64,000 nt of DNA from Rhabditoides inermis (taxonomy: Eukaryota; Nematoda; Chromadorea; Rhabditida; Rhabditidae): assembly GCA_963966185.1 (NCBI GenBank), contig CAWZYM010000354.1, positions 125,001 through 189,000 on the forward strand, read 5' to 3'. The position numbers and the translations under genes are program-made. Positions within the stretch are counted from its first letter, which is position 1. Every line of letters begins with the position of its first letter. The notes under the pieces are model-generated. The model was not told the origin of the DNA. It searched no databases and worked only from the letters and a program-made list of their open reading frames with translations. Below, one piece after another: positions 14,890 through 31,814 of the stretch.

Positions 14890-15739
14890 CAAAGTACTTC
14901 GCCTCGCCTCACTTCTATGATTGAATATAGAAGGACGTGAGTGTTTTATTGTATTTACTCAGAATATAGTAATCGCGTTTGTTGGAGTGTGGTGAGCTGT
15001 TTCGTAGTGCTTGGTGATGTTCTCGCTCTTTTGCACAACTGACTGTCTTTTTCTCTGACATCAGACAGACTGGCAGCTGGCGCACTCTCACCTCGCCACA
15101 CTCTCTCGTCGCGGGGCAATAAAACGACGTCGATTAGAGGAATTTAATTGATAGCGGGCGTAAGAGGTCACAAAAAGATGCAAATTTTGGTAGAAGTGTA
15201 GTGGCCACCTATTTGCATGTTGTAGTAAAGGGAGATCTGACACGGTTGCCTAGTTTTCTTGAACAGCCCGCGACAACTGTTTGGTGTCGCCTCGCCTCGA
15301 TTAAATCACTTCGTGAAAAGAAACCAGGAGGAGTTATAAAAAGATTACGGGCCAATTTGTAGGTGAGGGAGTGTAGAGGAGTGACGTCGAAACCGTTTTT
15401 CGATAGCTGAAGTCTGCGATTCGCAGTACTCGTTCTTGTAAGGCCTATTCGATGCAACCGTTCAACGACCTAACCGTCTCTTCATCTGACACACTATTTC
15501 GCTGTTTTTTCTGTCTGACTCTCTCTGATTACGCGCTGTTTCGTCAAATTTTCTTTAAGGCTTATAACTCCGCGGATATGAGAGATAAAGGGCTGATAAT
15601 TGGAATCCTGCATCTCGGGACCGAGACCATCGGATCGATGTCACGTTTGGCTAGATAGGAGTAGTGGGTGGCGCGGTAGAGCGATGGACGGACGGACAAA
15701 AAGTGCGGAAACCATAGGGCATTTTGCACTTACACCCGA
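14890..15739. repeat. Module M, copy 2
   Basis: Same landmarks as copy 1. The first 87 bp belong to the flank of duplication copy A and differ from the start of copy 1 (ACAAAGTACTTCGCCTCG). From 14977 it is essentially identical to copy 1. The conserved minus frame is 15209-15457. Confidence 0.85.
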
Positions 15740-15760
15740 CTAGCGCGCTTCGCGCGCTAG
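15740..15760. repeat. GC hairpin ending module M copy 2
   Basis: Same 21-base palindrome as at 8024. Confidence 0.9.
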
Positions 15761-18831
<3,071 letters not shown>

Positions 18832-20485
18832 ATATTAAAAAAATATCTACTCTCGCCTTTGATCACAGACAGCCGCTCCGCGCGCCTCAGCGGTCAAGTT
18901 CTATCAGTAGCTGGTTGACAATGATTAGTTATCACGGATCTAATATTATAAAATATCTACTCTCGACTTTGATCACAGACAGCCGCTCCGCGCGCCTCAG
19001 CGGTCAAGTTCTATCAGAGCTGGTTGACAATGATTAGTTATCACGGATCTAATATTATAAAGTATCTACTCTCGACTTTGATCACAGACAGCCGCTCCGC
19101 GCGCCTCAGCGGTCAAGTTCTATCAGTAGCTGGTTGACAATGATTAGTTATCACGGATCTAATATTATAAAATTTCTACTCTCGCCTTTGATCACAGACA
19201 GCGGACAGCCGCTCCGCGCGTTTCAGCGGTCAAGTTCTATCAGTAGCTGGTTGACAATGAATAGTTATCACGGATCTAATATTATAAAATCTCTACTCTC
19301 GCCTTTGATCACAGACAGCCGCTTCGCGCGCCTCAGCGGTCAAATTCTATCAGTAGCTGGTTGACAATGATTAGTTATCACGGATCCAATATTATAAAGT
19401 CTCTACTCTCGCCTTTGATCACAGACAGCCGCTCCGCGCGTTTCAGCGGTCAAGTTCTATCAGTAGCTGGTTGACAATGATTAGTTATCACGGATCTAAT
19501 ATTATAAAATCTCTACTCTCGCCTTTGATAAAATCTCTACTCTCGCCACAGACAGCCGCTTCGCGCGCCTCAGCGGTCAAATTCTATCAGTAGCTGGTTG
19601 ACAATGATTAGTTATCACGGATCCAATATTATAAAATCTCTACTCTCGCCTTTGATCACAGACAGCCGTTCCGCGCGTTTCAGCGGTCAAGTTCTATCAG
19701 TAGCTGGTTGACAATGAATAGTTATCACGGATCTAATATTATAAAATCTCTACTCTCGCCTTTGATCACAGACAGCCGCTTCGCGCGCCTCAGCGGTCAA
19801 ATTCTATCAGTAGCTGGTTGACAATGATTAGTTATCACGGATCCAATATTATAAAGTCTCTACTCTCGCCTTTGATCACAGACAGCCGCTCCGCGCGTTT
19901 CAGCGGTCAAGTTCTATCAGTAGCTGGTTGACAATGATTAGTTATCACGGATCTAATATTATAAAATCTCTACTCTCGCCTTTGATAAAATCTCTACTCT
20001 CGCCACAGACAGCCGCTTCGCGCGCCTCAGCGGTCAAATTCTATCAGTAGCTGGTTGACAATGATTAGTTATCACGGATCCAATATTATAAAATCTCTAC
20101 TCTCGCCTTTGATCACAGACAGCCGTTCCGCGCGCCTCAGCGGTCAAATTCTATCAGTAGCTGGTTGACAATGATTAGTTATCACGGATCTAATATTATA
20201 AAATCTCTACTCTCGCCTTTGATCACAGACAGCCGCTTCGCGCGCCTCAGCGGTCAAATTCTATCAGTAGCTGGTTGACAATGATTAGTTATCACGGATC
20301 CAATATTATAAAATCTCTACTCTCGCCTTTGATCACAGACAGCCGTTCCGCGCGCCTCAGCGGTCAAATTCTATCAGTAGCTGGTTGACAATTATTAGTT
20401 ATCACGGATCTAATATTATAAAATATCTACTCTCGCCTACGATCATAGACAGCCGCTCCGCGCGCCTCCGCGGTCAAATTCTATC
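18832..20485. repeat. S2 array (copy B)
   Basis: Counterpart of 11126-12779, with the same TCTAAT/TCCAAT alternation and the same marker insertions near 19530 and 19990. Confidence 0.9.
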
Positions 20486-20700
20486 AGTAGATCAGTAATT
20501 ATAATAATATATGATACTGATATACATTGATACTGATATGCATTCTTTCCTACTCTCTGATCTTTCACTCTCTCGTATGCACATAGAGGGCGCTCCGGCA
20601 CACTCCGCGGTAAAGCCTATCAGAAACTGGTTGACAATTTTTATTTATTAGAGATACAAATATAATTTATAGTTATCACTGGTCTTTTATTATAAAGTCA

Positions 20701-20743
<43 letters not shown>

Positions 20744-20777
20744 GACGAAAGAGAGAGCGAGAGAGAGAAAGACGAAA

Positions 20778-20809
<32 letters not shown>

Positions 20810-21604
20810 TTGACTTGATATGTGCTCTGGAAGTGCTATTAGGAGCTGTGCTAGAAGTGCTGTTGTCAGTCTTACAGTAGATGACTTATCTTTATTTATT
20901 TCCTCATTTTTTCATTTTCAGTAATTTTGAATAATTAGAAAGTGTCACAGTCTATCTGGTTGATAGTATCTGGTTGACTGCTTTTCTACAGATGTATTTA
21001 CCTTGCTCATAGAAGGCGGTCCGGCACGCTCCGCTGTCAGAGCCTATCAGTAGATCAGTAACAAAAAAATCACAATATAATGATCACTGATACTGATATG
21101 CTTTTTTTCGACTCTCTGATCTCTCACTTTCTCGTATGCACATAGAAAGCGCTCCGGCACGCTTCGGGCGCCTCCGCGGTCAAAGTCTATCAGTAGATCA
21201 GTAATAATAAGAATATATTGATCAATGTTACTGATATGCATTCTCTCCGACTCTCTGATATTTCACTCTCTCGGATGCACATAGGAGGCGCTCCGGCACG
21301 CTTCGCGCGCCTCCGCGGTCAAAGTCTATCCGTAGATCAGTAATAATAAGAATATTTATTGATCACTGCTATTGATATGCATTTTCTCCGACTCTCTGAT
21401 CGTTCACTTTCTCGTATGCACATAGAAAGCGCTCCGGCACGCTCCGCGCGCCTCCGCGCTTGAATTATATCAGTAGATCAGTAATAATAATAATATTCTG
21501 ATCACTGCTACTGAAATGAGTTTTCTCCGACTCTCTGATCTTTTACTCTCTCGAATGCACATAGAGTGCGCTTTGGCACACACCGCGGTGAAATATTATA
21601 AAAT

Positions 21605-21647
<43 letters not shown>

Positions 21648-21739
21648 ACAGCTGGTTGACAATTATTATTTACAATTACTACTTATTATAGATACAAGTA
21701 TAAATAAGAGTGATCACTGGTCTAATATTATAAAATATA

Positions 21740-21803
<64 letters not shown>

Positions 21804-22392
21804 ATGAGCAGCTGGTTGACAATTATTATTTACAATTACTCATTCATATAAACCGCTCCGGCACGCTCCGCCCACCTTCGCGTAAAAGTCTATCAGTAGA
21901 TAAATAATATTTTTTTTCATTGTTGCTCTACGATTTATCCATCTTTCTGATCTTTCACTCTTTCTCATGCGCATAGAAGGCGCTCCGGCACGCTGCCGCG
22001 CACCTCCGCGTAAAAGTCTATCAGTAGACACGCTCCGCGCGGTTACGCATAGCAAAGTCTATGGGTAGATTATTAATAGTAAGAATATATTTATCACTGC
22101 TACTGATATGCATTTTCTCCGACTCTCTGATCTTTCACTTTCTCGTATGCACATAGAAAGCGCTCCGGCACGCTCCGCGTGGTCAAATTCTATCAGTAGC
22201 TGGTTGACAATGATTAGTTATCACGGATGTAATATTATAAATTATCTACTCTCGCCTATGATCATAGATAGCCGCTCCGCGCGGCTCCGCGGTCAAATCC
22301 TATCAGTAGCTGGTTGACAATTATTATTTATTTTAGATCCAAGTAGACTTTATAGTTATCACTGATCTAATGTTATAATATATGTATAAGAA

Positions 22393-22441
<49 letters not shown>

Positions 22442-22529
22442 CGGCTGGATGACAAGTTCTATTTAATATATATTCAAGTAGACTTTATAGTTATCACTGA
22501 TCTATGATAATATAAGAGAGAGATAAATT

Positions 22530-22566
<37 letters not shown>

Positions 22567-22599
22567 GAAAAAGAGAGGGATGAGAAAAGGAGCTGGTAC
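20486..22599. repeat. S1 units, GA tracts and extra P spacer (copy B)
   Basis: Counterpart of 12780-14889: GA about 20701-20808, P spacer 20809-20998, S1 to about 21598, GA pair about 21607-21800, degenerate S1/S2, GA tracts near 22400 and 22540. The last tracts differ slightly in GA number from copy A. Confidence 0.85.
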
Positions 22600-23448
22600 T
22601 ACAAAGTACTTCGCCTCGCCTCACTTCTATGATTGAATATAGAAGGACGTGAGTGTTTTATTGTATTTACTCAGAATATAGTAATCGCGTTTGTTGGAGT
22701 GTGGTGAGCTGTTTCGTAGTGCATGGTGATGTTCTCGCTCATTTGCACAATTGACTGTCTCTTTCTCTAACAGCAGACAGACTGGCAGCTGGCGCACTCT
22801 CACCTCGCCACACTCTCTCGTCGCGGGGCAATAAAACGACGTCGATTAGAGGAATTTAATTGATAGCGGGCGTCAGAGGTCACAAAAAGATGCAAATTAT
22901 GGTAGAAGTGTAGTGGCCACCTATTTGCATGTTGTAGTAAAGGGAGACCTTACACGGTTGCCTAGTTTTCTTGAACAGCCCGCGACAACTGTTTGGTGTC
23001 GCCTCGCCTCGACTAAATCACTTCTTGAAAGAAAACCAGGAGGAGTTATAAAAAGATTACGGGCAGATTTGTAGGTGAGGGAGTGTAGAGGAGTGACGTC
23101 GAAACCGTTTCTCGAAAGCTGGGGTCTGCGATTCGCAGTACTCGTTCTTGTAAGGCCTACTCGATGCAACCGTTCAACCACCTACCCGTCTCCTCGCCTC
23201 ACACACTATTTCGCCTGTTTTCTGTCTGACTCTCTCTGATTACGCGCTATTTCGTCGGACTTTCTGGAGCTTATAGCTCCGCGGATATGAGAGATAACGA
23301 TCTGAAATTTGGAATCCTGCATCTCGGGACCGAGACCATCGGATTGATGTCACGTTTGGCTAGATAGGAGTAATGGCTGGCGCGGTAGAGCGATGGACGT
23401 ACAGACACCATAGGGCATTTAGCCAGACCGGCGCAGCGGGCGCTGCGA
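22600..23448. repeat. Module M, copy 3
   Basis: Clearly more diverged from copies 1 and 2 than those are from each other. The conserved minus frame is 22921-23181 (86 codons, with an earlier ATG). Before the hairpin there is a second small palindrome (CGCAGCG, GG, CGCTGCG), absent from copies 1 and 2. Confidence 0.85.
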
Positions 23449-23469
23449 CTAGCGCGCTTCGCGCGCTAG
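23449..23469. repeat. GC hairpin ending module M copy 3
   Basis: Same palindrome as at 1339. Confidence 0.9.
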
Positions 23470-24700
23470 AAATATGAGTATAAAAAGAGGAAAAAATTAT
23501 CTATCGATTGATATATAGATTGACTTGATATGTGCTCTGGAAGTGCTACTAGGAGCTGTGCTAGAAGTGTTGTTGTCAGTCTTTCAGTAAATGGCTGATC
23601 TTTATTTTTTTCTTATTTTGTTTATTTTCAGTATATTCAAATAATTAGAAACTGTCACAGTCTATCAGTATCTGGTTGATAGTTACTGCTTTTGTACAGA
23701 TATTATATTTACTATGCTCATAGAAGGCGCTTCGGCACACTGCGGTGCGCCTCCGCGGTCAAAGTCTATTAGTAGATCAGTAATAATAATAATAATAGTA
23801 ATATAATGATCACTGATACTAATATACATTTTCTTCCACTCTCTGATCTTTTTCTCTATCGTATGCACATTGACGGCGCTCCGACACGTTCCGCGCGCCT
23901 CCGCGGTGAAAAAAAGGCCTGATAGTTATCAGTAGATCAGTAACATAAAATTATTAATATTCTGATCACTGACACTGAAATGCATTTTCTCTGACTCCCT
24001 GAGCTTTCACTTTCTCGTATGCACATAGAAAGCGCTCCGTCACGCTCCGCGCGCCTCCTCGGTAAAAAAAGCCTATCAGTTATCAGTAGATCAGTAATAT
24101 AAAAATAAGAATATATTGATCACTGAAACTGATATGCATTTTCTCTGACTCTCTGGTCTTTCACTTTCTCGTATACACATAGATGGCGCTTCGTCACGCT
24201 TCGCGCGCCTCCGCAGTAAAAAAAATCCTATCAGTTATCAGTAGATCAGTAATATAAAAGTAATAATATTTTGATCACTGATACTGATATGCCATTCATC
24301 CGACTCTCTGATCTTTCACTCTCTCTTATGCACATAGATGGCGCTACGGCACGCTCCGCGCGCCTCCGCAGTCAAAGTATATCAGTAGATCAGTATTTAT
24401 AATAATATATTGATCACTGATACTGATATGCATTTTCTCCGACTTTATGATCTTTTACTCTTCCATATGCACATGAAGTGCGCTCCGGGAACGCTCCGCG
24501 CGCCTCCGCGGTCAAAGCCGATCAGTAGATCAGTAATAATAAGAATATATTGATCACTGCTACTGATATGCATTTTCTCCGATTCTCTGATCGTTCACTT
24601 TCTCGTATGCACATAGAAAGCGCTCCGGCACGCTTCGCGCGCCTCCGCGGTCAAAGCCGATCAGTAGATCAGTAATATTAAGAATATATTGATCACTGCT
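23470..24700. repeat. P spacer, copy 3, and S1 array
   Basis: P to about 23705, then about seven S1 units. Several have an inserted AAAAAAAGCCTATCAGTTATC stretch (20-25 bp) between core and AT-rich half, a variant not seen in other cycles. Confidence 0.85.
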
Positions 24701-25560
24701 ACTGGTTGATAATGATTAGTTATCACGGATCTAATATTATAGAATCTCTACTCTCGCCTTTGATCACAGACAGCCGCTCCGCGCGCCTCAGCGGTCAAAT
24801 TCTATCAGTAGCTGGTTGACAATTATTAGTTATCACGGATCTAATATAATAAAATGTCTACTCTCGCCTTTGATCACAGACAGCCGCTCCGCGCGCCTCA
24901 GCGGTCAAATTCTATCAGTAGCTGGTTGACAATGATTAGTTATCACGGATCTAATATTATAAAATCTCTACTCTCGCCTTTGATCACAGACAGCCGCTCC
25001 GCGCGCCTCAGCGGTCAAATTCTATCAGTAGCTAGTTGACAATGATTAATTATCACGGATCTAATATTATAAAATATCTACTCTCGCCTTTGATCACAGA
25101 CAGCCGCTCCGCGCGCCTCAGCGGTCAAACTCTATCAGTAGCTGGTTGACAATGATTAGTTATCACGGATCTAATATTATAAAATCTCTACTCTCGCCTT
25201 TGATCACAGACAGCCGCTCCGCGCGCCTCAGCGGTCAAACTTTATCAGTAGCTGGTTGACAATGATTAGTTATCACGGATCTAATATTATAAAATATCTA
25301 CTCTCGCCTTTGATCACAGACAGCCGCTCCGCGCGCCTCAGCGGTCAAATTCTATCAGTAGCTGGTTGACAATTATTAGTTATCACGGATCTAATATTAT
25401 AAAATCTCTACTCTCGCCTTTGATCACAGACAGCCGCTCCGCGCGCCTCAGCGGTCAAATTCTATCAGTAGCTGGTTGACAATGATTAGTTATCACGGAT
25501 CTAATATTATAAAATAACTACTTTCGCCTACGATCATAGACAGCCGCTCCGCGCGCCTCC
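24701..25560. repeat. S2 array, about 8 copies
   Basis: Very regular 110-bp units (CTGGTTGACAATGATTAG, CCGCTCCGCGCGCCTCAGCG). It starts by a direct S1-to-S2 fusion at TTGATCACTGCTACTGGTTG near 24700, where an S1 unit passes into S2 at the shared CTG. Confidence 0.9.
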
Positions 25561-26035
25561 GCGGTCAAATTCTATCAGTAGATCAGTAATAATAAGAATA
25601 AATTGATTACTGCTACTGATATGCATTTTCTTCGACTCTCTGATCGTTCATTCTCGTATGCACATAGTAAGCGCTCCGGCACGCTTCGCGCGCCTCCGCG
25701 GTCAAAGCCGATCAGTAGATCAGTAATTATAAAAATATATTGAACACTGATACTGATATGCATTCTTTCCTACTCTCTGATCTTTCACTCTCTCGTATGC
25801 ACATAGAGGGCGCTCCGGCACTCTTCGCGCGCCTCCGCGGTCAAAGCCGATCAGTAGATCAGTAATATAAATAATATAGTGATAACTGATACTGATATGC
25901 ATTCTCTCCAACTCTCTGATCTTTCACTCTCTCGTATGCACATAGAGGGCGCGCCTCCGCGGTCAAAGCCTATCAGCAGCTGGTTGACAATTATTATTTA
26001 TTAGTTATCACTCATCTAATATCATAAAATATATA

Positions 26036-26083
<48 letters not shown>

Positions 26084-26129
26084 GAAGAAGAGAGGGATGA
26101 GAAGAGGAGGTGGCAGAGCGTACTACATA
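25561..26129. repeat. S1 units, exit segment and GA microsatellite
   Basis: About three S1 units to 25980, CTGGTTGACAATTATTATTT, then GA from 26037 to 26082 and a short GC-richer join to module M. Confidence 0.85.
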
Positions 26130-26991
26130 GTAGCACTCTTTCGCCTCGCCTCACTTCCCTGCTTGAATATAGAATGACGTGAGTGCACACAGTAATGTTT
26201 TATTGTATGTGCTCAGAAAATAGAATTCGCACAGTTTGTTGGAGTGTGGTGAGCTGTTTCGTAGTGCATGGTGATGTTCTCGCTCATTTGCACAATTTAC
26301 TGTTTCTTTCTCTAACAGCAGACTGACTGGCAGCTGGCGCACTCTCACCTCGCCACACTCTCTCGTCGCGGGGCAATAAAACGACGTCGATTAAAGGAAT
26401 CCGCTGATCGCAGGCGTCATAGGTCACAAAAAGATGCAAATTTTGGTAGAAGTGTAGTGGCCACCTATATGCATGTTGTAGTAAAGGGAGATCTTACACG
26501 GTTGCCTACTTTTCTTGAACAGCCCGCGACAAATGTTTGGTGTCGCCTCGCCTCGATTAAATCACTTCGTGAAAGGAAACCAGAAAGAGTTATAAAACGA
26601 TTTCGGGCAGATTTGTAGGTAAGGGAGTGTAGAGGAGTGACGTCAAAACCGTTTCTCGATAGCTGAAGTCTGCGATTCGCAGTACTCGTTCTTGTAAGGT
26701 CTACTCGACGCAACCGCTCAACCACCTAACCGTCTCGTCACCTTACACACTATTTCGCTGCTTTTCTGTCTGATTCTCTCTGATTACGCGCTATTTCGTC
26801 GGAGTTTCTCGAGCTCATAGCTCCGCGGATATGAGAGATAAAGAGCTGAAAATTGGAATCCTGCATCTAGGAACCGAGACCATTGGATCGATGTCACGTT
26901 TGGCTAGATAGGAGTAGTGGCTGGCGCGGTAGAGCGATGGACGTACGGACGGACGGACGGAAACCATAGAGCATTTTACACTTACAGGCAA
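26130..26991. repeat. Module M, copy 4
   Basis: Same landmarks. The conserved minus frame is 26465-26725 (86 codons) with several replacements but no break. The 3' end carries a GGAC tandem (GTACGGACGGACGGACGG) before CATAGAGCATTTTACAC. Confidence 0.85.
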
Positions 26992-27012
26992 CTAGCGCGC
27001 TTCGCGCGCTAG
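26992..27012. repeat. GC hairpin ending module M copy 4
   Basis: Same palindrome as at 1339. Confidence 0.9.
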
Positions 27013-28076
27013 AAATATAGGTATAAAATAGAGGAGAAAATTATCTATCGATTGATATATAGATTGACTTGAAATGTGCTCTGGATGTGCTATTAGGAAC
27101 TGTTCTAGAAGTGCTGTCGTCAGTCTTTCAGTAGATGACGGATCTTTATTCATTTCCTTTATTTCTATTTTTCAGTAGTTTCAAATAATTAGAAAGTGTC
27201 ACAGTTTATCAGTATCTGGTTGATAGTATCTGGTTGACTGCTTTTCTACAGATGTACTTACTACGCTCATAGAAGGCGCTCCGGCACGCTCTGCTGTCAG
27301 AGCCTATCAGTAGATCAGTAATAAAAATAACAATATAATGATCACTGATACTGATATGCATTTTCTCCGACTCTCTGATTTTTTACTCTTTCGTATGCAC
27401 ATAGAAGGCACTCCGGCACGCTCCGCGCGCCTCCGCGGTCAAAGTCGATCAGTAGATCAGTAATAATAAGACTATATTGATCACTGCTACTGATATGCAT
27501 TTTCTCCGACTCTCTGATCTTTTACTTTCTCGTATGCACTTAGATAGCGCTCCGGCACGCTCCGCGCGCCTCCGCGATCAAAGTCGATCAGTAGATCAGT
27601 AATAATAAGACTATATTGATCACTGCTACTGATATGCATTTTCTCTAACTCTTTTATCTTTCACTCTCTCGTATGCACATAGAAAGCGCTCCGGCACGCT
27701 CCGCGCGCCTCCGCGGTCAAAGTCGATCAGTAGATCAGTAATATATAATAAAACATTGATCACTGCTACTGATATGCGTTTTCTCCATTTCTCTTATCTT
27801 TTACTTTCTCGTATGCACATAGAAAGCGCTCCGGCACGCTTCGCGCGCCTCCGCCGTCAAAACCGATCAGTAAATCAGTAATTATAATAATATACTGATC
27901 ACTGATACTGATATGCCTTCTCTCCTACTCTCTGATCTTTTACTCTCTCGTATGCACTCAGAATGCGTTCCGGCACACTCCGCTCCGCGGTAAAAGCCTA
28001 TCAGTAGCTGGTTGACAATTTTTATTTATTAGAGATACAAATATAATTTATAGTTATCACTGGTCTCATATTATAA
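27013..28076. repeat. P spacer, copy 4, and S1 array
   Basis: P to about 27260, then five to six S1 units. There are no S2 units apart from the exit segment. This is the shortest cycle. Confidence 0.85.
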
Positions 28077-28079
28077 AAT

Positions 28080-28146
<67 letters not shown>

Positions 28147-28162
28147 GAGAGACGAAAGAAAT

Positions 28163-28200
<38 letters not shown>

Positions 28201-28222
28201 GAGAGAGAGAGAGATATAAGAA

Positions 28223-28253
<31 letters not shown>

Positions 28254-28275
28254 CGAAAAAAGAGGGATGAGAAAA
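28077..28275. repeat. GA microsatellite, about 200 bp
   Basis: One of the longest GA tracts in the domain, interrupted by GACGAAAG and ATATAAG. Confidence 0.95.
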
Positions 28276-28299
28276 AGAGAGGGATGAGAAAAGAAGGTT

Positions 28300-29105
28300 A
28301 CATAGTATTTCGCCTCGCCTCACTTCCTGATTGAATATAGAATGTCGTTAGTGCATACAGTTATATTTGTATTGTATTTGCTCAGAATATAGACTTTGCA
28401 CAGTTTGTGGAGTGTGGTGAGCTGTTTCGTAGTGCATGGTGCTGTTCTCGCTCATTTGCACAATTTACTGTTTCTTTCTCTAACAGCAGACAGACTGGCA
28501 GCTGGCGCACTCTCACCTCGCCACACTCTCTCGTCGCGGGGCAATAAAACGACGTCGATTAGAGGAATTTAATTGATAGCGAGCGTCAGAGGTCACAAAA
28601 AGATGCAAATTTTGGTAGAAGTGTAGTGGCCACCTATTTGCATGTTGTAGTAAAGGGAGACCTTACACGGTTGCCTAGTTTTCTTGAACAGCCCGCGACA
28701 ACTGTTTGGTGTCGCCTCGCCTCGACTAAATCACTTCGTGAAAGGAAACCAGGAGGATTTATAAAAAGATTACGGGCAGATTTGTAGGTGAGGGAGTGTA
28801 GAGGAGTGACGTCGAAACCGTTTTTCGATAGCTGAAGTCTGCGATTCGCAGTACTCGTTCTTGTAAGGTCTACTCGCCGCACCCGATTCGTCAGTGACCC
28901 GTCTCTTCATCTGACACACTATCTCGCTGCTTTTCTGTCTGACTCTCTCGGATTACGCGCTATTTCGTCGGACCTTCTTGAGCTTATAGCTCCGCGGATA
29001 TGAGAGATAAAGATCTGAAAATTGGAATCCTGCATCTCGGGACCGAGACCATCGGATCGATGTCACGTTTGGCTAGATAGGAGTAGTGGCTGGCGCGGTA
29101 GAGCG
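28300..29105. repeat. Module M, copy 5, 3' end deleted
   Basis: Collinear with other copies until GGCGCGGTAGAGCGAT, then fused directly to ATAGGTAGAAAATAG of the P spacer. The last part of M and the hairpin are missing. The conserved minus frame is 28634-28882. Confidence 0.85.
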
Positions 29106-31743
29106 ATATAGGTAGAAAATAGAGGAGAAAATTATCTATCGATTGATTTATAGATTGACTTGATATGTGCTCTGGAAGTGCTATTAGGAGCTGTGCTAGA
29201 AGTGCTGTTGTCAGAGCCTTCTAAAGAGTGATCTTTATTGTATTTCCTTAATTTTGAATTACAGTAATATAAAATGTTTGAACACTGTCAATCTAACAGT
29301 AGATAGTTGATAATTTCGATTCTTGACTGATATTATCTTACCTATGCTCAGAGAAGGCGCTCCGAGATGCAGCCGAAGACTATCGGTATATGAGTGTTAA
29401 ATATGTTATAACTAAACTACACTTTCCGTTTCTCCGCTTCTCTCTCTCTCTCCTTTGTTCTAGAAAGCGCTCCGGCACACTTCGCGCTCCTCCGCGGTCA
29501 AAGTCTATCAGTAGATCAGTAATAATAGGAATATATTGATCACTGCTACTGATATGCATTTTCTCCGACTCTCTGATATCTCTCTCGTATGCACATGGAG
29601 GGCGCTCCGGCACGCTTCGCGCGCCTCCGCGGTCAAAGCCGATCAGTATATCAGTAATTATAATAAGATATTTATCACTAATACTAATATGCATTTTCTC
29701 CTACTCTCTGATATTTTTTCTCTCGTATGCACATAGAGGGCGCTCCGGCACGCTTCGCGCGCCTCCGCGGTCAAAGCCGATCAGTAGATCAGTAATTATA
29801 ATAATACATTGATCACTGATACTGATATGCATTTTCTCCGACTCTCTGATCTTTCACTCTCTAGTATGCACATAGAAAGCGCTTCGGCACGCTTCGCGCG
29901 CCTCCGCGGACAAAGTCGATCAGTAGATCAGTAATTATAATAATACATTGATCACTGATACTGATATGCATTTTCTCCGACTCTCTGATCTTTCACTCTC
30001 TAGTATGCACATAGAAAGCGCTTCGGCACGCTTCGCGCGCCTCCGCGGTCAAAGCCGATCAGTATATCAGTAATTATAATAATACATTGATCACTGATAC
30101 TGAAATGCATTTTCTCCTATTCTCTGATCGTTCACTTTCTCGTATGCACATAAAAAGCGCTCCGGCACGCTTCGCGCGCCTCCGCGGTCAAAGCCGATCA
30201 GTACATCAGTAATAATAAGACTATATTGATCACTGCTACTGATATGCATTTTCTCCGACTCTCTGATCTTTCACTTTCTCGTATGCACATAGAAAGCGCT
30301 CCGGCACGCTTCGCGCGCCTCCGCGGTCAAAGTCGATCAGTACATCAGTAATAATAAGAATATATTGATCGTTGCTACTGATTTGCATTTTCTCCGACTC
30401 TCTGATCTTTCACTTTCTCGTATGCACATAGAAAGCGCTCCGGCACGCTTCGCGCGCTTCCGCGGTCAAAGTATATCAGTAGATCAGTAAAAATAAGAAT
30501 ATATTGATCACTGCTACTGATATGCATTTTCTCCTACTCTCTGATATTTTACTCTCTCGTATGCACATGGAGGGCGCTCCGGCACGTTCCGCGCGCCTCC
30601 GCGGTTAAAGCCGATCAGTAGATCAGTAAATATAATAATATATTGATCACTGATACTGATATGCATTTTTTCCGACTCTCTGATTTTTTACTATTTCGTA
30701 ACTCTCTGATTTTTTACTCTTACTCTCTGATTTTTTACTCTTTCGTGAGCACATAGAAGGCGCTCCGGCACGCTTCGCGCGCCTCCGCGGTCAAATCCGA
30801 TCAGTAGATCAGTAATTATAATAATATACTGATCACTGATAATGATATGCATTCTCTTCTACTCTCTGATTTTTTACTCTCGTATGCACTCAGAGTGCGC
30901 TCCGGCACACTCCGGACTCCGCGGTCAAAGCCGATCAGTATATCAGTAATAATAAAAATATATTGATCACTGCTACTGATATGCATTTTCTCCTACTCTC
31001 TGATATTTTACTCTCTCGTATGCACATGGAGGGCGCTCCGGCACGTTCCGCGCGCCTCCGCGGTTAAAGCCGATCAGTAGATCAGTAAATATAATAATAT
31101 ATTGATCACTGATACTGATATGCATTTTTTCCGACTCTCTGATTTTTTACTCTTTCGTAACTCTCTGATTTTTACTCTTACTCTCTGATTTTTTACTCTT
31201 CGTGAGCACATAGAAAGCGCTCCGGCACGCTTCGCGCGCCTCCGCGGTCAAATCCGATCAGTAGATCAGTAACTATAATAATATACTGATCACTGATAAT
31301 GATATGCATTCTCTCCTACTCTCTGATCTTTTACTCTCTCGTATGCACTCAGAGTGCGCTCCGGCACACTCCGGACTCCGCGGTCAAAGCCAATCAGTGG
31401 ATCAGTAATTATAATAATATATTGATCACTGATAATGATATGCATTCTCTCCTACTCTCTGATCTTTTACTCTCTCGTATGCACATAGATGGCGCTCCGG
31501 CACGCTCCGCGCGCCTCCGCGGTCAAAGCCGATCAGTAGATCAGTAATTATAATAATATATTGATCACTGATACTGATATGTATTATCTCCTATTCTCTG
31601 ATCTTTCAATCTCTCGTGTGCACATAGAGGGCGCTCCGGCGCACTTCACGGTAAAATCCTATCAGTAGCTGGTTGACAATTATTATTTATTATAGATCCA
31701 AGTATAGTTTATAGTTATCACTGGTCTAATATTATAAAATATA
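29106..31743. repeat. P spacer, copy 5, and S1 array
   Basis: P to about 29345, then about 16 S1 units. A roughly 440-bp block with a stutter of CTCTGATTTTTTACTC runs (30680-30740) is repeated at 31135-31195, showing a local duplication of three S1 units. Confidence 0.85.
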
Positions 31744-31795
31744 AGAGAGAGAGAGATAGAGAGAGGAAGAGAGGAGAGAGAGAGAGACGAAAAAA
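31744..31795. repeat. GA microsatellite
   Basis: Short GA tract closing cycle 5, preceded by the usual CTGGTTGACAATTATTATTT segment. Confidence 0.9.
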
Positions 31796-31814
31796 GAGGG
31801 ATGAAAAAAGAAAG